NCBI RefSeq assembly: GCF_002917095.1
Contig: NZ_PQGA01000001.1
Span: 496,001-560,000 of the forward strand
Source: Paraburkholderia eburnea
GTDB taxonomy: Bacteria; Pseudomonadota; Gammaproteobacteria; Burkholderiales; Burkholderiaceae
DNA: 64,000 bases
Reading direction: 5' to 3'
The translations under genes and the position numbers were made by a program. Under the pieces are notes generated by a model that saw only the letters and a list, made by a program, of their open reading frames with translations, ran no database searches and was not told the origin of the DNA. This document shows, in pieces, positions 44,762-52,940 of the stretch (the first letter of the stretch is position 1; the number at the start of each line of letters is the position of its first letter).

Positions 44762-45079
44762 ATGGACTACACTTCTCCCATCATCACGATCCGGACCACG
44801 GAGGTTTTTGACGCCTGGTTCGCTGACCTGAAAGACCGCATCGCGAAGCGCCGGATTCAGGCACGCATTGATCGTCTCACTCTGGGTAATCCGGGAGACA
44901 CTCGTTCGGCAGGCTCGCCGGTCATCGAGATGCGCATCGACCACGGCCCCGGCTACCGCGTGTATTACGTCCAGCGTGGCGCGGTGCTCGTCGTCCTCCT
45001 TTGCGGCGGTGACAAGTCCACCCAGGAAGGCGACATCAAGTCGGCGCACGCCATGCTGGCGAATCTCGATACGGAGTAG
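44762..45079 (+). CDS. Addiction-module killer protein (RelE/HigB-like toxin)
   Basis: The product has 105 residues from ATG 44762. An alternative ATG at 44741 lies in the centre of the palindrome and is less likely. The core TTEVFDAWFADLKDRIAKRRIQARIDRL, then IEMRIDHGPGYRVYYVQRG and VLLCGGDKSTQEGDI, match the 'putative addiction module killer protein' branch of the RelE superfamily. It is followed six bases later by its antitoxin. It differs clearly from the HigB at 43979, so the two modules are not a recent duplication. Confidence 0.9.
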   Translation: MDYTSPIITIRTTEVFDAWFADLKDRIAKRRIQARIDRLTLGNPGDTRSAGSPVIEMRIDHGPGYRVYYVQRGAVLVVLLCGGDKSTQEGDIKSAHAMLANLDTE

Positions 45080-45085
45080 TCAAAC

Positions 45086-45391
45086 ATGACTCGTACGACC
45101 ATCAAAACGCGCCCTTGGGACTCGGCCGAGCATCTGCAAACCGAGGACGATATCGCCGACTATTTCGAAGCCTGCCTGCGCGAAGGCGGCGACGATCCTG
45201 CGTTCATTGCGCACTCACTCGGTGTGATCGCCCGTGCGCGAGGCATGGCGCAGGTCGCGCGGGATGCCGGAATCAGCCGGGAAGGCCTGTATAAAGCGCT
45301 TTCGAGCGAAGGCAATCCGAGCTTTGCCACCATCCTCAAGGTCGTCAAGGCGTTGGGGCTGGAACTGCACGGCTCGAAGGCATCCGTCTGA
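45086..45391 (+). CDS. Addiction-module antidote protein (XRE-type antitoxin)
   Basis: The product has 101 residues. It begins with WDSAEHLQTEDDIADYFEACLREG, the hallmark N-terminus of this antidote family. A C-terminal helix-turn-helix follows (GMAQVARDAGISREGLYKALS, NPSFATILKVVKALGLEL). It pairs with the preceding killer protein and probably binds the palindrome at 44734-44749. Confidence 0.92.
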   Translation: MTRTTIKTRPWDSAEHLQTEDDIADYFEACLREGGDDPAFIAHSLGVIARARGMAQVARDAGISREGLYKALSSEGNPSFATILKVVKALGLELHGSKASV

Positions 45392-45430
45392 TCCCTCAGC
45401 ACACCGCCCGGCCCCGCGCCCTAACCCGCG

Positions 45431-45436
45431 TACAAT
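45431..45436 (+). promoter_or_regulatory. -10 box TACAAT upstream of the RlmL-like gene
   Basis: This -10-like hexamer lies 33 bp before the ATG. No clear -35 is visible. Similar CG-TACAAT-CG contexts precede other genes in this window. Confidence 0.4.
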
Positions 45437-45469
45437 AGCGCCTTCCCCCGCAGCGTCACCTCTCTCCTC

Positions 45470-46783
45470 ATGTCTTTCGATTTCTTTGCTCCCTGCCCAC
45501 GTGGCCTTGAAGCCGCGCTCGCCGCCGAACTGGCCGAGACCGCGCAACGGCGTTTGCCGCCCGGCGCGCTCCAGGTCGGTGCCGAAGTCCCCGGCGGCGT
45601 GCATTTCCGCGGCAACTGGGCCGGCGGCATGGCCGCGAACCTGCATTCGCGCATCGCGAGCCGCGTGCTCCTGAAGATCGCCCAGCGTCCGTATCGCGGC
45701 GAACAGGACATTTACGCGCTCGCGCGCGAGCAGCAATGGGAGAAGTGGTTCTCGCCGAACGAGACGATCCGCATCGACATCACCGCGATCAAGTCGCCGC
45801 TGCGCAGCCTCGAATTCGCCACGCTGCGCGTGAAGGACGCCATCTGCGACCGCATGCGCGACAAGGCCGGTTCGCGTCCGAGCGTCGATACCGCGTATCC
45901 CGATGTGCGCATTTTCGCCTTCCTCACCGCGACCGAGTGCACGCTGTACCTCGATACGTCCGGCGAGCCGCTGTTCAAGCGCGGCTGGCGTCTGGACAAG
46001 GGCGCGGCGCCGCTGCGCGAGAATCTCGCGGCCGGCATCCTGCGTCTGACCAACTGGACGCCCGAGCAACCGCTCTATGACCCGATGTGCGGTTCCGGCA
46101 CCTTCCTCGCCGAAGCCTGCCAGGTCGCGATGGACATCGCGCCGGGCCTGTCGCGCAGCTTCGGTTTCGAGCGTCTGAAGCAGGCCGATACGGCCGCATG
46201 GCGCCATCTGAAGAGCGAGGCCAACACGGCGCGCAACACGGCGATGAGCCGTGCCAAGGATCTGCAGATTTTCGGCAGCGACATCTCCGACGTCATGCTG
46301 GAGAAGGCGCGCGCCAACTTCGCGCGCGCGGGTCTGGGCAACGTGCCGCTCAAGCAGATCGACGCGCGCAACATGACGCCGCCCGCCGAAGGCGACGGCA
46401 TCCTCGTGGCCAATCCGCCGTATGGCGAGCGTATCGAGGTGCGCGGCCGCAATGCGCGCGGCGAGTTGCGTGAACGCAATCCGCGTGACGACGACGGCTA
46501 CGACGCTCCGGAATCGTTTCGCCGTGCGCACACCGACGCGCCCGACGCGGAGTTCTTCCAGGCGCTCGGCGACGCGCTCAAGCAGCGCTTCACCGGCTGG
46601 CGCGCGTTCTTCCTCACGTCGGATCGCAAGCTCCCGGGCCAGTTGCGCCTGCGCGAAGCCGCCAAGACGCCGCTCTTCAATGGCGCGCTCGAATGCCGCC
46701 TGTTCCGCTTCGATCTGATCGCGGGCAGCGTGCGCCAGCGTCCGGCGAAGGACGCGGCCGCGGGCGAAAGCAACCCGGGCTAA
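45470..46783 (+). CDS. rlmL: RlmL-like 23S rRNA guanine-N2 methyltransferase (THUMP domain)
   Basis: The product has 437 residues. An N-terminal ferredoxin-like/THUMP region (FDFFAPCPRGLEAALAAELAE) precedes a SAM-dependent methyltransferase domain. That domain has DPMCGSGTFLAEA, GSDISDVMLEKAR and the catalytic-site motif NPPYGERI. The order is that of the N-terminal half of E. coli RlmKL (YcbY, about 700 residues). The C-terminal RlmK half, which makes m7G2069, is absent. The predicted product is m2G2445 in 23S rRNA. The segment between NPPYGERIEVRGR and the end is Arg-rich. Assignment to RlmL rather than another THUMP methyltransferase is by architecture. Confidence 0.85.
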   Translation: MSFDFFAPCPRGLEAALAAELAETAQRRLPPGALQVGAEVPGGVHFRGNWAGGMAANLHSRIASRVLLKIAQRPYRGEQDIYALAREQQWEKWFSPNETIRIDITAIKSPLRSLEFATLRVKDAICDRMRDKAGSRPSVDTAYPDVRIFAFLTATECTLYLDTSGEPLFKRGWRLDKGAAPLRENLAAGILRLTNWTPEQPLYDPMCGSGTFLAEACQVAMDIAPGLSRSFGFERLKQADTAAWRHLKSEANTARNTAMSRAKDLQIFGSDISDVMLEKARANFARAGLGNVPLKQIDARNMTPPAEGDGILVANPPYGERIEVRGRNARGELRERNPRDDDGYDAPESFRRAHTDAPDAEFFQALGDALKQRFTGWRAFFLTSDRKLPGQLRLREAAKTPLFNGALECRLFRFDLIAGSVRQRPAKDAAAGESNPG

Positions 46784-46828
46784 GTCCTTCCCGGCTCAGG
46801 GCTGCATCAGGGCGCCGCCGCGCGCGTA

Positions 46829-47620
46829 TCAGACGCGCGCGGGCCCGACACGCGCCCCGTCAGGCTCGACGGGCAGCGGATATCCTTCGTACTCCGGAAA
46901 CAACTTCGGCAGCAGAAACGTCGGCAGTGCGTAGCGCGAAAAGCAGCGCGACGTCGACGCCGGATGAATCAGATGCAGGCAGCTCGCCTGCGCATCCTCC
47001 GCGGCCAGCACGTTCGCGCCCGCCGCCACCACACGCCGGATAAAGCTCTCGTCCTCGCCGATATTCATATCGTCGTAGCGCGCCGTGTCGAAGAGCGCCT
47101 TGCGATACACGTAGGCGAAGCCATAGAAGAGGATGAAATCGGCGCCGATCTGCATCTTCTCGTGAAACGTCACCGTGCCCACCGATTTGCCGCGTAGCTC
47201 GTAATGCAGCCCCACGCGCGCATTCAGATCCATGTAGCCGAGAAACTGCGTGTGCGGCGCGTACATCCAGAAGGTGGACAGCTTCATGAGCGCGGCGTCG
47301 TTTTCGCGCAGCATCCGCGTCATGCCGGAAAGATAGTGGCTGGCGTAGTGATCGTCGTCGAAGTGGGCAATGATGTCGGCGCGCGATTCGGCCACGAGCC
47401 AGTTGCGCTTCGCGCCGATCGTCATCGGCGCTTCCGACCAGTAGTAGCGCACGCGCGCGTCGCTGCGCGCGAGTTGCTGCATGAAGGCGCTCGGCTGCGG
47501 GCTGTCGTCGAGCACGAGCCACTCCCAGTCGACTTGCTGACGCGCGACGCAGCGCGCAACGAGAGGCAGGAACGCTTCGCGGTTCGCGGTGGGCGTGATG
47601 ATGGAAACGTTTGGAGACAT
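46829..47620 (-). CDS. Family 2-type glycosyltransferase
   Basis: The product has 263 residues from ATG 47620. A GT-A fold N-terminus, MSPNVSIITPTANREAFLPL, is followed by WEWLVLDDSPQPS. The metal/nucleotide-sugar motif is HFDDDHYASHYL near residue 95. The middle is rich in aromatic residues (FYGFAYVYRK), and IGEDESFIRRV matches the ED motif of inverting GT2 enzymes. There is no signal peptide or membrane helix, so it is cytosolic. Donor and acceptor are unknown. It stands alone between the RlmL-like gene (convergent) and the VOC gene (divergent). Confidence 0.85.
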   Translation of the reverse strand: MSPNVSIITPTANREAFLPLVARCVARQQVDWEWLVLDDSPQPSAFMQQLARSDARVRYYWSEAPMTIGAKRNWLVAESRADIIAHFDDDHYASHYLSGMTRMLRENDAALMKLSTFWMYAPHTQFLGYMDLNARVGLHYELRGKSVGTVTFHEKMQIGADFILFYGFAYVYRKALFDTARYDDMNIGEDESFIRRVVAAGANVLAAEDAQASCLHLIHPASTSRCFSRYALPTFLLPKLFPEYEGYPLPVEPDGARVGPARV

Positions 47621-47729
47621 GAAGAGCGTGGAAGCGGCACACATGCCGGCATGGGAATCGGATGCGCCGATTACAACAGATGCGCGCGCATGGCTCTCTC
47701 GAAAAACTTCGAAAGCGGGCGCATACCTA

Positions 47730-47747
47730 CTGACAGCACGCTGTCAG
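47730..47747. promoter_or_regulatory. Perfect 18-bp inverted repeat, candidate operator
   Basis: CTGACAGC-AC-GCTGTCAG lies in the divergent gap between the glycosyltransferase and the VOC gene. Perfect 8-bp arms with a 2-bp spacer look like a dimeric regulator site. The WYL-domain regulator encoded after the VOC gene is the obvious candidate to bind it; this is inference. Confidence 0.6.
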
Positions 47748-47894
47748 CAGCCTCCCCGCACACTGCCTCTACCCCACGCCGCACGCGACACCGCGGCCGG
47801 GGACGGCGGCCAGGCTTCCCGCCAGCCGCCGCCATCCGAAGGTATTCAAACGTGTATCCGCACGCATCCGCCGTCGCCACTCCAGGAGTGCATC

Positions 47895-48329
47895 ATGTCC
47901 ACCGAAATGCTCGAAGCGCCCCAGCAGTCCCAAGCCCCCCAGGCCTCCCAAACTACGCGCGTCATCTCGTGGTTCGAAATCCCCGCGCACGATCTCGACC
48001 GCGCGGCCCGCTTCTATGAATCCGCTTTCGATACCGCGCTGCAACGCGAAGTCGTCGGCGGCGTGCCGATGGCGATCTTCGGCCACGCCGATACCGAAAC
48101 CGGCGGCTGCATCGTATTCAATCCGCAGGACGCCAAGCCGGACCCCAAAGGCGTGCTCGTGTATCTGAACGCGCAACCGTCGGTCACGGCCGTGCTCGAC
48201 CGTGTCGAAAAGGCGGGCGGCAAGCGTCAGGGGCCAGCGCTGGAACTGCCGAACAACTACGGCTATATCGGCTTTTTCATCGACACCGAAGGCAACCGCG
48301 TCGGGCTGCACGCGGCCAAGCTAGGCTGA
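47895..48329 (+). CDS. VOC-family (glyoxalase/bleomycin-resistance-like) protein
   Basis: The product has 144 residues from ATG 47895 with AGGAG at 47884-47888. A 25-residue Gln/Ala/Ser-rich N-terminus precedes a single vicinal-oxygen-chelate unit pair. It shows ISWFEIPAHDLDRAARFYESAF, then GCIVFNPQDAKPDPKGVLVYLN, and ends GYIGFFIDTEGNRVGLHA. The metal-ligand pattern is only partly conserved (E and H positions are visible), so enzymatic activity is uncertain. The neighbouring WYL-domain regulator suggests that expression is controlled by that protein. Confidence 0.88.
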   Translation: MSTEMLEAPQQSQAPQASQTTRVISWFEIPAHDLDRAARFYESAFDTALQREVVGGVPMAIFGHADTETGGCIVFNPQDAKPDPKGVLVYLNAQPSVTAVLDRVEKAGGKRQGPALELPNNYGYIGFFIDTEGNRVGLHAAKLG

Positions 48330-48383
48330 TCCAGGCATATACAGCTGCCGGGTTCCCGCCCGGCGCTATCATCTGCGCTGACG

Positions 48384-48411
48384 GCGCGCGACACGCCTCG
48401 CGCGCTTTTTT
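48384..48411 (+). terminator. Intrinsic terminator between the VOC gene and the WYL regulator
   Basis: A perfect 8-bp stem (GCGCGCGA 48384-48391 and TCGCGCGC 48398-48405) has a 6-nt loop and a run of six T. It ends only 40 bp before the regulator start codon. Confidence 0.85.
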
Positions 48412-48451
48412 CCGTTTTTCTATCCGCCCGCGTCAACCCCGCCGCCCCAAC

Positions 48452-49138
48452 ATGACCCGTCGCGCCGACCGCCTGTTCCAGATCGCCGAGCTGCTGCGTG
48501 GCCGCCGCCTCACGACCGCGCAGCAGCTTGCCGAATGGCTCGCCGTGTCGCCGCGCACGGTCTACCGCGACGTGCGCGATCTGCAGCTTTCGGGCGTGCC
48601 GATCGAAGGCGAAGCGGGCATCGGCTACCGGCTCGCGCGCACGGCGAGCCTCCCGCCGCTCACCTTCACCGCCGACGAACTCACCGCGCTCGCCGTGGGC
48701 GCGCGCATGGCCGAATCGTGGGGCGGCGCCGCGCTCGCGGGCGGCGCGCGCGGCGCGCTTGCCAAGATCGCCGCCGCGATGCCCGCCGACAAGCGCGCCG
48801 TGCTCGAACGCATCGCCGTGTTCGCGCCGTCGTATCACGTCGATCCGGCCTATTCGGAGAAAGTGGACGCGCTGCATCGCGCCGTCGATTCGCGGCTCGT
48901 GGTGCGTTTCGCGTATTGCGACCGCATCGGCGCGCAGACCGAACGGCGCGTCTGGCCGCTCGGTCTCGTCTATTGGGGCGCGCAGTGGACGGTCGGCGCA
49001 TGGTGCGAGATGCGCGAAGGTTTCCGCAATTTCAACATCGCGCGCATGAATGGCGTCGAAGTGCTCGAACCGTTTCCCGACGTGAGCGGCCGGCGGCTCG
49101 CGGACTATCTGCGGCATGTGAACGCGCCGTCGCGCTGA
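48452..49138 (+). CDS. YafY-type transcriptional regulator (HTH_11 + WYL domain)
   Basis: The product has 228 residues. The N-terminal winged helix-turn-helix (RLFQIAELLRGRRLTTAQQLAEWL, VSPRTVYRDVRDLQ) is followed by a WYL domain (about 140-215: VVRFAYCDRIGAQTERRVWPLGLVYWGAQWTVGAWC). WYL domains sense small ligands or nucleic acid. In YafY-type proteins they regulate a neighbouring gene, here probably the VOC gene through the palindrome at 47730. The C-terminal dimerisation part seen in longer WYL proteins is missing, which is normal for this subgroup. Confidence 0.9.
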   Translation: MTRRADRLFQIAELLRGRRLTTAQQLAEWLAVSPRTVYRDVRDLQLSGVPIEGEAGIGYRLARTASLPPLTFTADELTALAVGARMAESWGGAALAGGARGALAKIAAAMPADKRAVLERIAVFAPSYHVDPAYSEKVDALHRAVDSRLVVRFAYCDRIGAQTERRVWPLGLVYWGAQWTVGAWCEMREGFRNFNIARMNGVEVLEPFPDVSGRRLADYLRHVNAPSR

Positions 49139-49157
49139 AGACACGCGCGGCGCCAAT

Positions 49158-49186
49158 GAAAAAAGCCCGCTTTGCAGCGGACTTTT
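49158..49186 (-). terminator. Terminator of the pnt operon (also ends the WYL gene)
   Basis: AAAAGCCCGCT (49161-49171) and AGCGGACTTTT (49176-49186) form a stem with one mismatch and a 4-nt loop, and an A-run from 49159 gives the minus-strand U-tract. It lies between the convergent WYL and pntB genes. Confidence 0.8.
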
Positions 49187-49214
49187 GCAACGATGAGGCC
49201 ATGAAAGCCGCCGC

Positions 49215-50669
49215 TTACTCCACCGCCTTCACCATATCCTCGATCACCTTCTTCGCGTCGCCGAACACCATCATGGTCTTGTCCATGTAGAAGAGTTCGT
49301 TGTCGAGACCGGCATAGCCCGCCGCCATCGAGCGCTTGTTGACGATGATGGTGCGCGCCTTGTACGCCTCGATGATCGGCATACCGGCGATGGGCGACTT
49401 CGGATCGTTCTTCGCGGCCGGATTCACCACGTCGTTCGCGCCGAGCACCAGCACCACGTCGGTCTGGCCGAACTCGTTGTTGATGTCCTCCATCTCGTAG
49501 ACCATGTCGTAGGGCACTTCGGCTTCGGCGAGCAGCACGTTCATGTGGCCCGGCATCCGGCCCGCGACCGGGTGAATCGCGTAACGCACGTCCACGCCCT
49601 TTTCGACGAGCTTGTCCGTGAGTTCCTTGAGCGCATGCTGCGCGCGCGCGACGGCCAAGCCATAGCCCGGCACGATCACCACCGATTCGGCGTTGCCGAG
49701 CATGAAGGACGCGTCATCGGCGGAACCCGATTTCACCGGACGCTGCTCCTGCGCGCTGCCCGTGGCCGCCGCGCCCGCCTCCGCGCCAAAGCCGCCCAGC
49801 AGCACGTTGAAGAACGAGCGGTTCATCGCGTGGCACATGATGTACGAGAGGATCGCGCCCGACGAACCCACCAGCGAGCCGGCGATGATCAGCATCGCGT
49901 TGTTCAGCGAAAAGCCGATGCCCGCCGCCGCCCACCCCGAGTACGAGTTCAGCATCGACACCACGACGGGCATGTCCGCGCCGCCGATCGGGATGATGAT
50001 GAGCACGCCCAGCGCGAACGCGATCAGCGTCATGATGATGAACGGCAGCCACGACTGCGTGATGAAGAACAGGATGCCGAAGCCGATCATGCCAAGCGCG
50101 AGCATCAGGTTGATCAGATGCTGGCCTGCGTACACCACGGGCGCGCCCTGAAAGAGCCGGAACTTGTACTTGCCCGAGAGCTTGCCGAAGGCGATCACCG
50201 AGCCGCTGAAGGTAATCGCGCCCACGAAGGTGCCGATGAACAGTTCGATGCGGTTGCCATAGGGCAGGAAGCCCGGATACGGCGCATCTTCGGCCACGAG
50301 GCCAAATGCGGCCGGTTCCGACACCACCGCATACGCGATGCACACCGCCGCCAGACCGATCAGCGAGTGCATGGCCGCGACGAGTTCGGGCATCTTGGTC
50401 ATCTCGACGCGCGCGGCGACAAACGCGCCCAGGCCGCCGCCGACAATCAGCGCAGCGAACAAAAGCCCAAGCCCCAGCCCGAGATTCGAGCCAAACTGTG
50501 CGGACTCCTTCACGATCAGCGCAATCGTCGTAAGAATGGCGATGGCCATGCCGACCATGCCGAACAGATTGCCGGCGCGCGCGCTGCGCGGATTCGACAA
50601 GCCCTTGAGCGCCTGGATGAAGCAGACCGACGCCACCAGGTAGAGCAGCGTAACGACGTTCATGCTCAT
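49215..50669 (-). CDS. pntB: NAD(P) transhydrogenase subunit beta
   Basis: The product has 484 residues (E. coli PntB has 462). It couples hydride transfer from NADH to NADP with proton flow across the inner membrane. About nine helices come first (for example [19 protein letters not shown]), with [20 protein letters not shown]. The C-terminal NADP-binding domain III follows, with [35 protein letters not shown] and [13 protein letters not shown] second ATG two codons inside (50663) is possible. Its start overlaps the pntAB stop (ATGA), so translation is coupled. Confidence 0.96.
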   Translation of the reverse strand: MSMNVVTLLYLVASVCFIQALKGLSNPRSARAGNLFGMVGMAIAILTTIALIVKESAQFGSNLGLGLGLLFAALIVGGGLGAFVAARVEMTKMPELVAAMHSLIGLAAVCIAYAVVSEPAAFGLVAEDAPYPGFLPYGNRIELFIGTFVGAITFSGSVIAFGKLSGKYKFRLFQGAPVVYAGQHLINLMLALGMIGFGILFFITQSWLPFIIMTLIAFALGVLIIIPIGGADMPVVVSMLNSYSGWAAAGIGFSLNNAMLIIAGSLVGSSGAILSYIMCHAMNRSFFNVLLGGFGAEAGAAATGSAQEQRPVKSGSADDASFMLGNAESVVIVPGYGLAVARAQHALKELTDKLVEKGVDVRYAIHPVAGRMPGHMNVLLAEAEVPYDMVYEMEDINNEFGQTDVVLVLGANDVVNPAAKNDPKSPIAGMPIIEAYKARTIIVNKRSMAAGYAGLDNELFYMDKTMMVFGDAKKVIEDMVKAVE

Positions 50670-50998
50670 CGCGCGCCCTCCTTATTGCCCGTAGCAGCCA
50701 GCTTCTTCGGCTCTTTCTTGCGGAACATCTCCAGCATCCGCCGCGTGACGAGAAAGCCGCCGAACACGTTCACGGCCGCGAGCAGCACGGCCAGCGTGCC
50801 GAAAAACTTGCCGGCGAAGCCCACGGTCAAGCCCGTGGCGAGCATCGCACCGACGATCACGATCGCCGAAATCGCATTGGTCACGGCCATAAGCGGCGTA
50901 TGCAGCGCGGGCGTGACGTTCCAGACCACGTGATAGCCGACGTACACGGCCAGCACGAAGATGATCAGGTTGATGACGGTATGGTTGATCAGTTCCAT
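50666..50998 (-). CDS. pntAB: NAD(P) transhydrogenase subunit alpha, membrane part (PntA2)
   Basis: The product has 110 residues. It corresponds to the C-terminal membrane domain of the single-chain E. coli PntA. Three helices are visible ([58 protein letters not shown]), followed by a basic C-terminal tail. ATG 50998 is preceded by GAGGAG. It lies 13 bp after pntAA and overlaps pntB. The split alpha subunit is typical of many alpha- and betaproteobacteria. Confidence 0.94.
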   Translation of the reverse strand: MELINHTVINLIIFVLAVYVGYHVVWNVTPALHTPLMAVTNAISAIVIVGAMLATGLTVGFAGKFFGTLAVLLAAVNVFGGFLVTRRMLEMFRKKEPKKLAATGNKEGAR

Positions 50999-51011
50999 TG
51001 CCGGTCTCCTC

Positions 51012-52163
51012 TCAGGTCTTGCGCGTAACGACGCCGTCACGGGCCAGCAGCGTGGCCGCGACGATGTCGTCCGCGAGATCGATGTTGAGCGCGCCTTCCT
51101 TCGTGACGATGAGCTTGAGGAAGTCGAGCAGGTTGCGCGCGTAGAGCGAGGACGCATCGGCGGCCACCATCGACGCCAGATTCGTGTAGCCGCAGATTTG
51201 CACGCCGTGCTGCGTCACCACCTGGTCGGCGACGGTGAGCGGGCAGTTGCCGCCGCGCCGTCCCGTGGCCTGATCCGCAATGGGACCGCGTCCCGCCGCA
51301 AGGTCGATCACGACCGAACCCGGCTTCATGGCCTGCACGGTTTCGGATGGCAACAGCGTGGGCGCGTCGCGGCCCGGAATCAGCGCGGTCGAAATGACGA
51401 TGTCGGCCTGGCGCGCGCGTTCGTGCACGAGCGCCGACTGCCGCGCAAGCCACGAAGGCGGCATCGGCCGCGCGTAACCGCCTACGCCTACCGCTGCTTC
51501 GCGCTCCTCATCGGTTTCATACGGCACGTCGAGAAACTTCGCGCCGAGCGACTCGATCTGCTCCTTCACCGCCGGGCGCACATCGGAGGCCTCGATCACC
51601 GCGCCAAGCCGCTTGGCCGTCGCAATCGCCTGCAAACCCGCGACACCCGCGCCGAGAATCAGCACGCGCGCGGCCTTCACGGTGCCGGCGGCGGTCATGA
51701 GCATCGGCATGAAGCGCGGATAGAGATTGGCCGCCACCAGCACCGCCTTGTAGCCGGCGATATTGGCCTGCGAGGACAGCACGTCGAGGCTTTGCGCGCG
51801 CGTCGTGCGCGGCGCGGCTTCGAGCGCGAAGGCGGTCAGGCCCGCTTCGGCGAGTTTCTGGGCGTTATCCGTATTGAATGGGTCGAGCATGCCGGCCAGC
51901 ACCGCGCCGCGTTTCATAAACGCAAGTTCGCTGACGCTGGGCGATTGCACCTTGAGGACGAGCTCGGCGCCAAAGGCCGCGGCGGCGTCGGCGATCTGCG
52001 CGCCAACGGCCGCATAGGCCTCGTCGGGAAAGCTGGCGCCGGTTCCGGCACCGGACTGGATCGTGACCGTATGGCCCTGCGCGACGTACTTTTTGACGGT
52101 CTCCGGCGTCGCGGCCACGCGGCTTTCGTTCGCCCGGGTTTCCGCGGGCACTCCGATATGCAT
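51012..52163 (-). CDS. pntAA: NAD(P) transhydrogenase subunit alpha, NAD-binding part (PntA1)
   Basis: The product has 383 residues from ATG 52163, with GAGGAGGAA upstream. It is the soluble NAD(H)-binding domain I, related to alanine dehydrogenase. It contains [20 protein letters not shown], then [21 protein letters not shown] with the Rossmann glycines and [11 protein letters not shown], and later [18 protein letters not shown] and [11 protein letters not shown]. It heads the pntAA-pntAB-pntB operon, whose single terminator lies after pntB. The gene is divergent from nudJ across 261 bp. Confidence 0.96.
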   Translation of the reverse strand: MHIGVPAETRANESRVAATPETVKKYVAQGHTVTIQSGAGTGASFPDEAYAAVGAQIADAAAAFGAELVLKVQSPSVSELAFMKRGAVLAGMLDPFNTDNAQKLAEAGLTAFALEAAPRTTRAQSLDVLSSQANIAGYKAVLVAANLYPRFMPMLMTAAGTVKAARVLILGAGVAGLQAIATAKRLGAVIEASDVRPAVKEQIESLGAKFLDVPYETDEEREAAVGVGGYARPMPPSWLARQSALVHERARQADIVISTALIPGRDAPTLLPSETVQAMKPGSVVIDLAAGRGPIADQATGRRGGNCPLTVADQVVTQHGVQICGYTNLASMVAADASSLYARNLLDFLKLIVTKEGALNIDLADDIVAATLLARDGVVTRKT

Positions 52164-52351
52164 CGTTGTTTCCTCCTCGGCCTGCATCTCTTCTGTTATG
52201 GCCGACGAGGCTCGCCGGCTCTTATTGCAACGTTCGTAGTACGGCTGAAACGGGCAATGCAACGGCAAACGACGCACCACTTTAACCGAAAGAAGCGACG
52301 GCTTTGAAGCGGGATTTATCCCATTTTGTGCACTGCACACAACAATGCGGG

Positions 52352-52367
52352 CCGTCCGACCGGACGG
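52352..52367. repeat. Perfect 16-bp inverted repeat in the pntAA-nudJ gap
   Basis: CCGTCCG-AC-CGGACGG lies in the divergent intergenic region about 190 bp from pntAA and 58 bp from nudJ. It could be an operator; no regulator is known. Confidence 0.45.
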
Positions 52368-52410
52368 TCGAGCGGCGATCCGGCCCCCGGCAGCGTCCGT
52401 CGCGTCCCGG

Positions 52411-52416
52411 TAAAAT
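52411..52416 (+). promoter_or_regulatory. -10 box TAAAAT close to the nudJ start
   Basis: TAAAAT is flanked by CCGG and CCGG. It lies eight bases before the nudJ ATG, so transcription should begin at about 52423 and give a leaderless or nearly leaderless message. No Shine-Dalgarno is present. No clear -35 was found. Confidence 0.5.
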
Positions 52417-52424
52417 ACCGGCCC

Positions 52425-52940
52425 ATGAACGATGAAACCTGGACTCCCCACGTCACCGTGGCCGCCGTGATCGAGCGCGACGGGCGTTTTCTGCTCGTCG
52501 AGGAACACACGAGCGCGGGCTTGCGTCTGAATCAGCCGGCCGGCCATCTGGAAGCCGGCGAGACGCTTTACGACGCGGTCGTGCGCGAAACGCTCGAAGA
52601 AAGCGCCTATGCGTTTTCCCCCGAGGCGCTGGTCGGCATGTACATGACGCACTTCGGCAAACCGGGCGAATCGGGCACGACGTATCTGCGCTTCACGTAT
52701 TGCGGCAGCGTCGCGGCTCAAGCCGAAAATCGCGCGCTCGATCCCGATATCGTCCGCACGCTCTGGATGAGCGCCGATGAATTGCGCGCCGCGAGCGAGC
52801 GGCATCGCACGCCGCTCGTGATGCAGTGCGTGGACGATTACCTCGCGGGCAAGCGTGTGCCGCTCGATTTCGTGCAGACACATGCGGTGGGACCCGCGGT
52901 GGGTCCAAAAGCAGGGCAACAGACAGGCAGCAAACGATGA
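52425..52940 (+). CDS. nudJ: NUDIX hydrolase, NudJ-like phosphatase
   Basis: The product has 171 residues from ATG 52425 (E. coli NudJ has 153). N-terminal [22 protein letters not shown] is followed by a NUDIX box beginning [20 protein letters not shown], with the usual glycine near the end replaced by Ala. NudJ hydrolyses nucleoside di- and triphosphates and hydroxymethylpyrimidine diphosphate. The pairing with mnmA is the same as in E. coli and supports the orthology. The stop overlaps the mnmA ATG, so the two are coupled. The C-terminal 20 residues are Gly/Gln/Lys-rich. Confidence 0.87.
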   Translation: MNDETWTPHVTVAAVIERDGRFLLVEEHTSAGLRLNQPAGHLEAGETLYDAVVRETLEESAYAFSPEALVGMYMTHFGKPGESGTTYLRFTYCGSVAAQAENRALDPDIVRTLWMSADELRAASERHRTPLVMQCVDDYLAGKRVPLDFVQTHAVGPAVGPKAGQQTGSKR

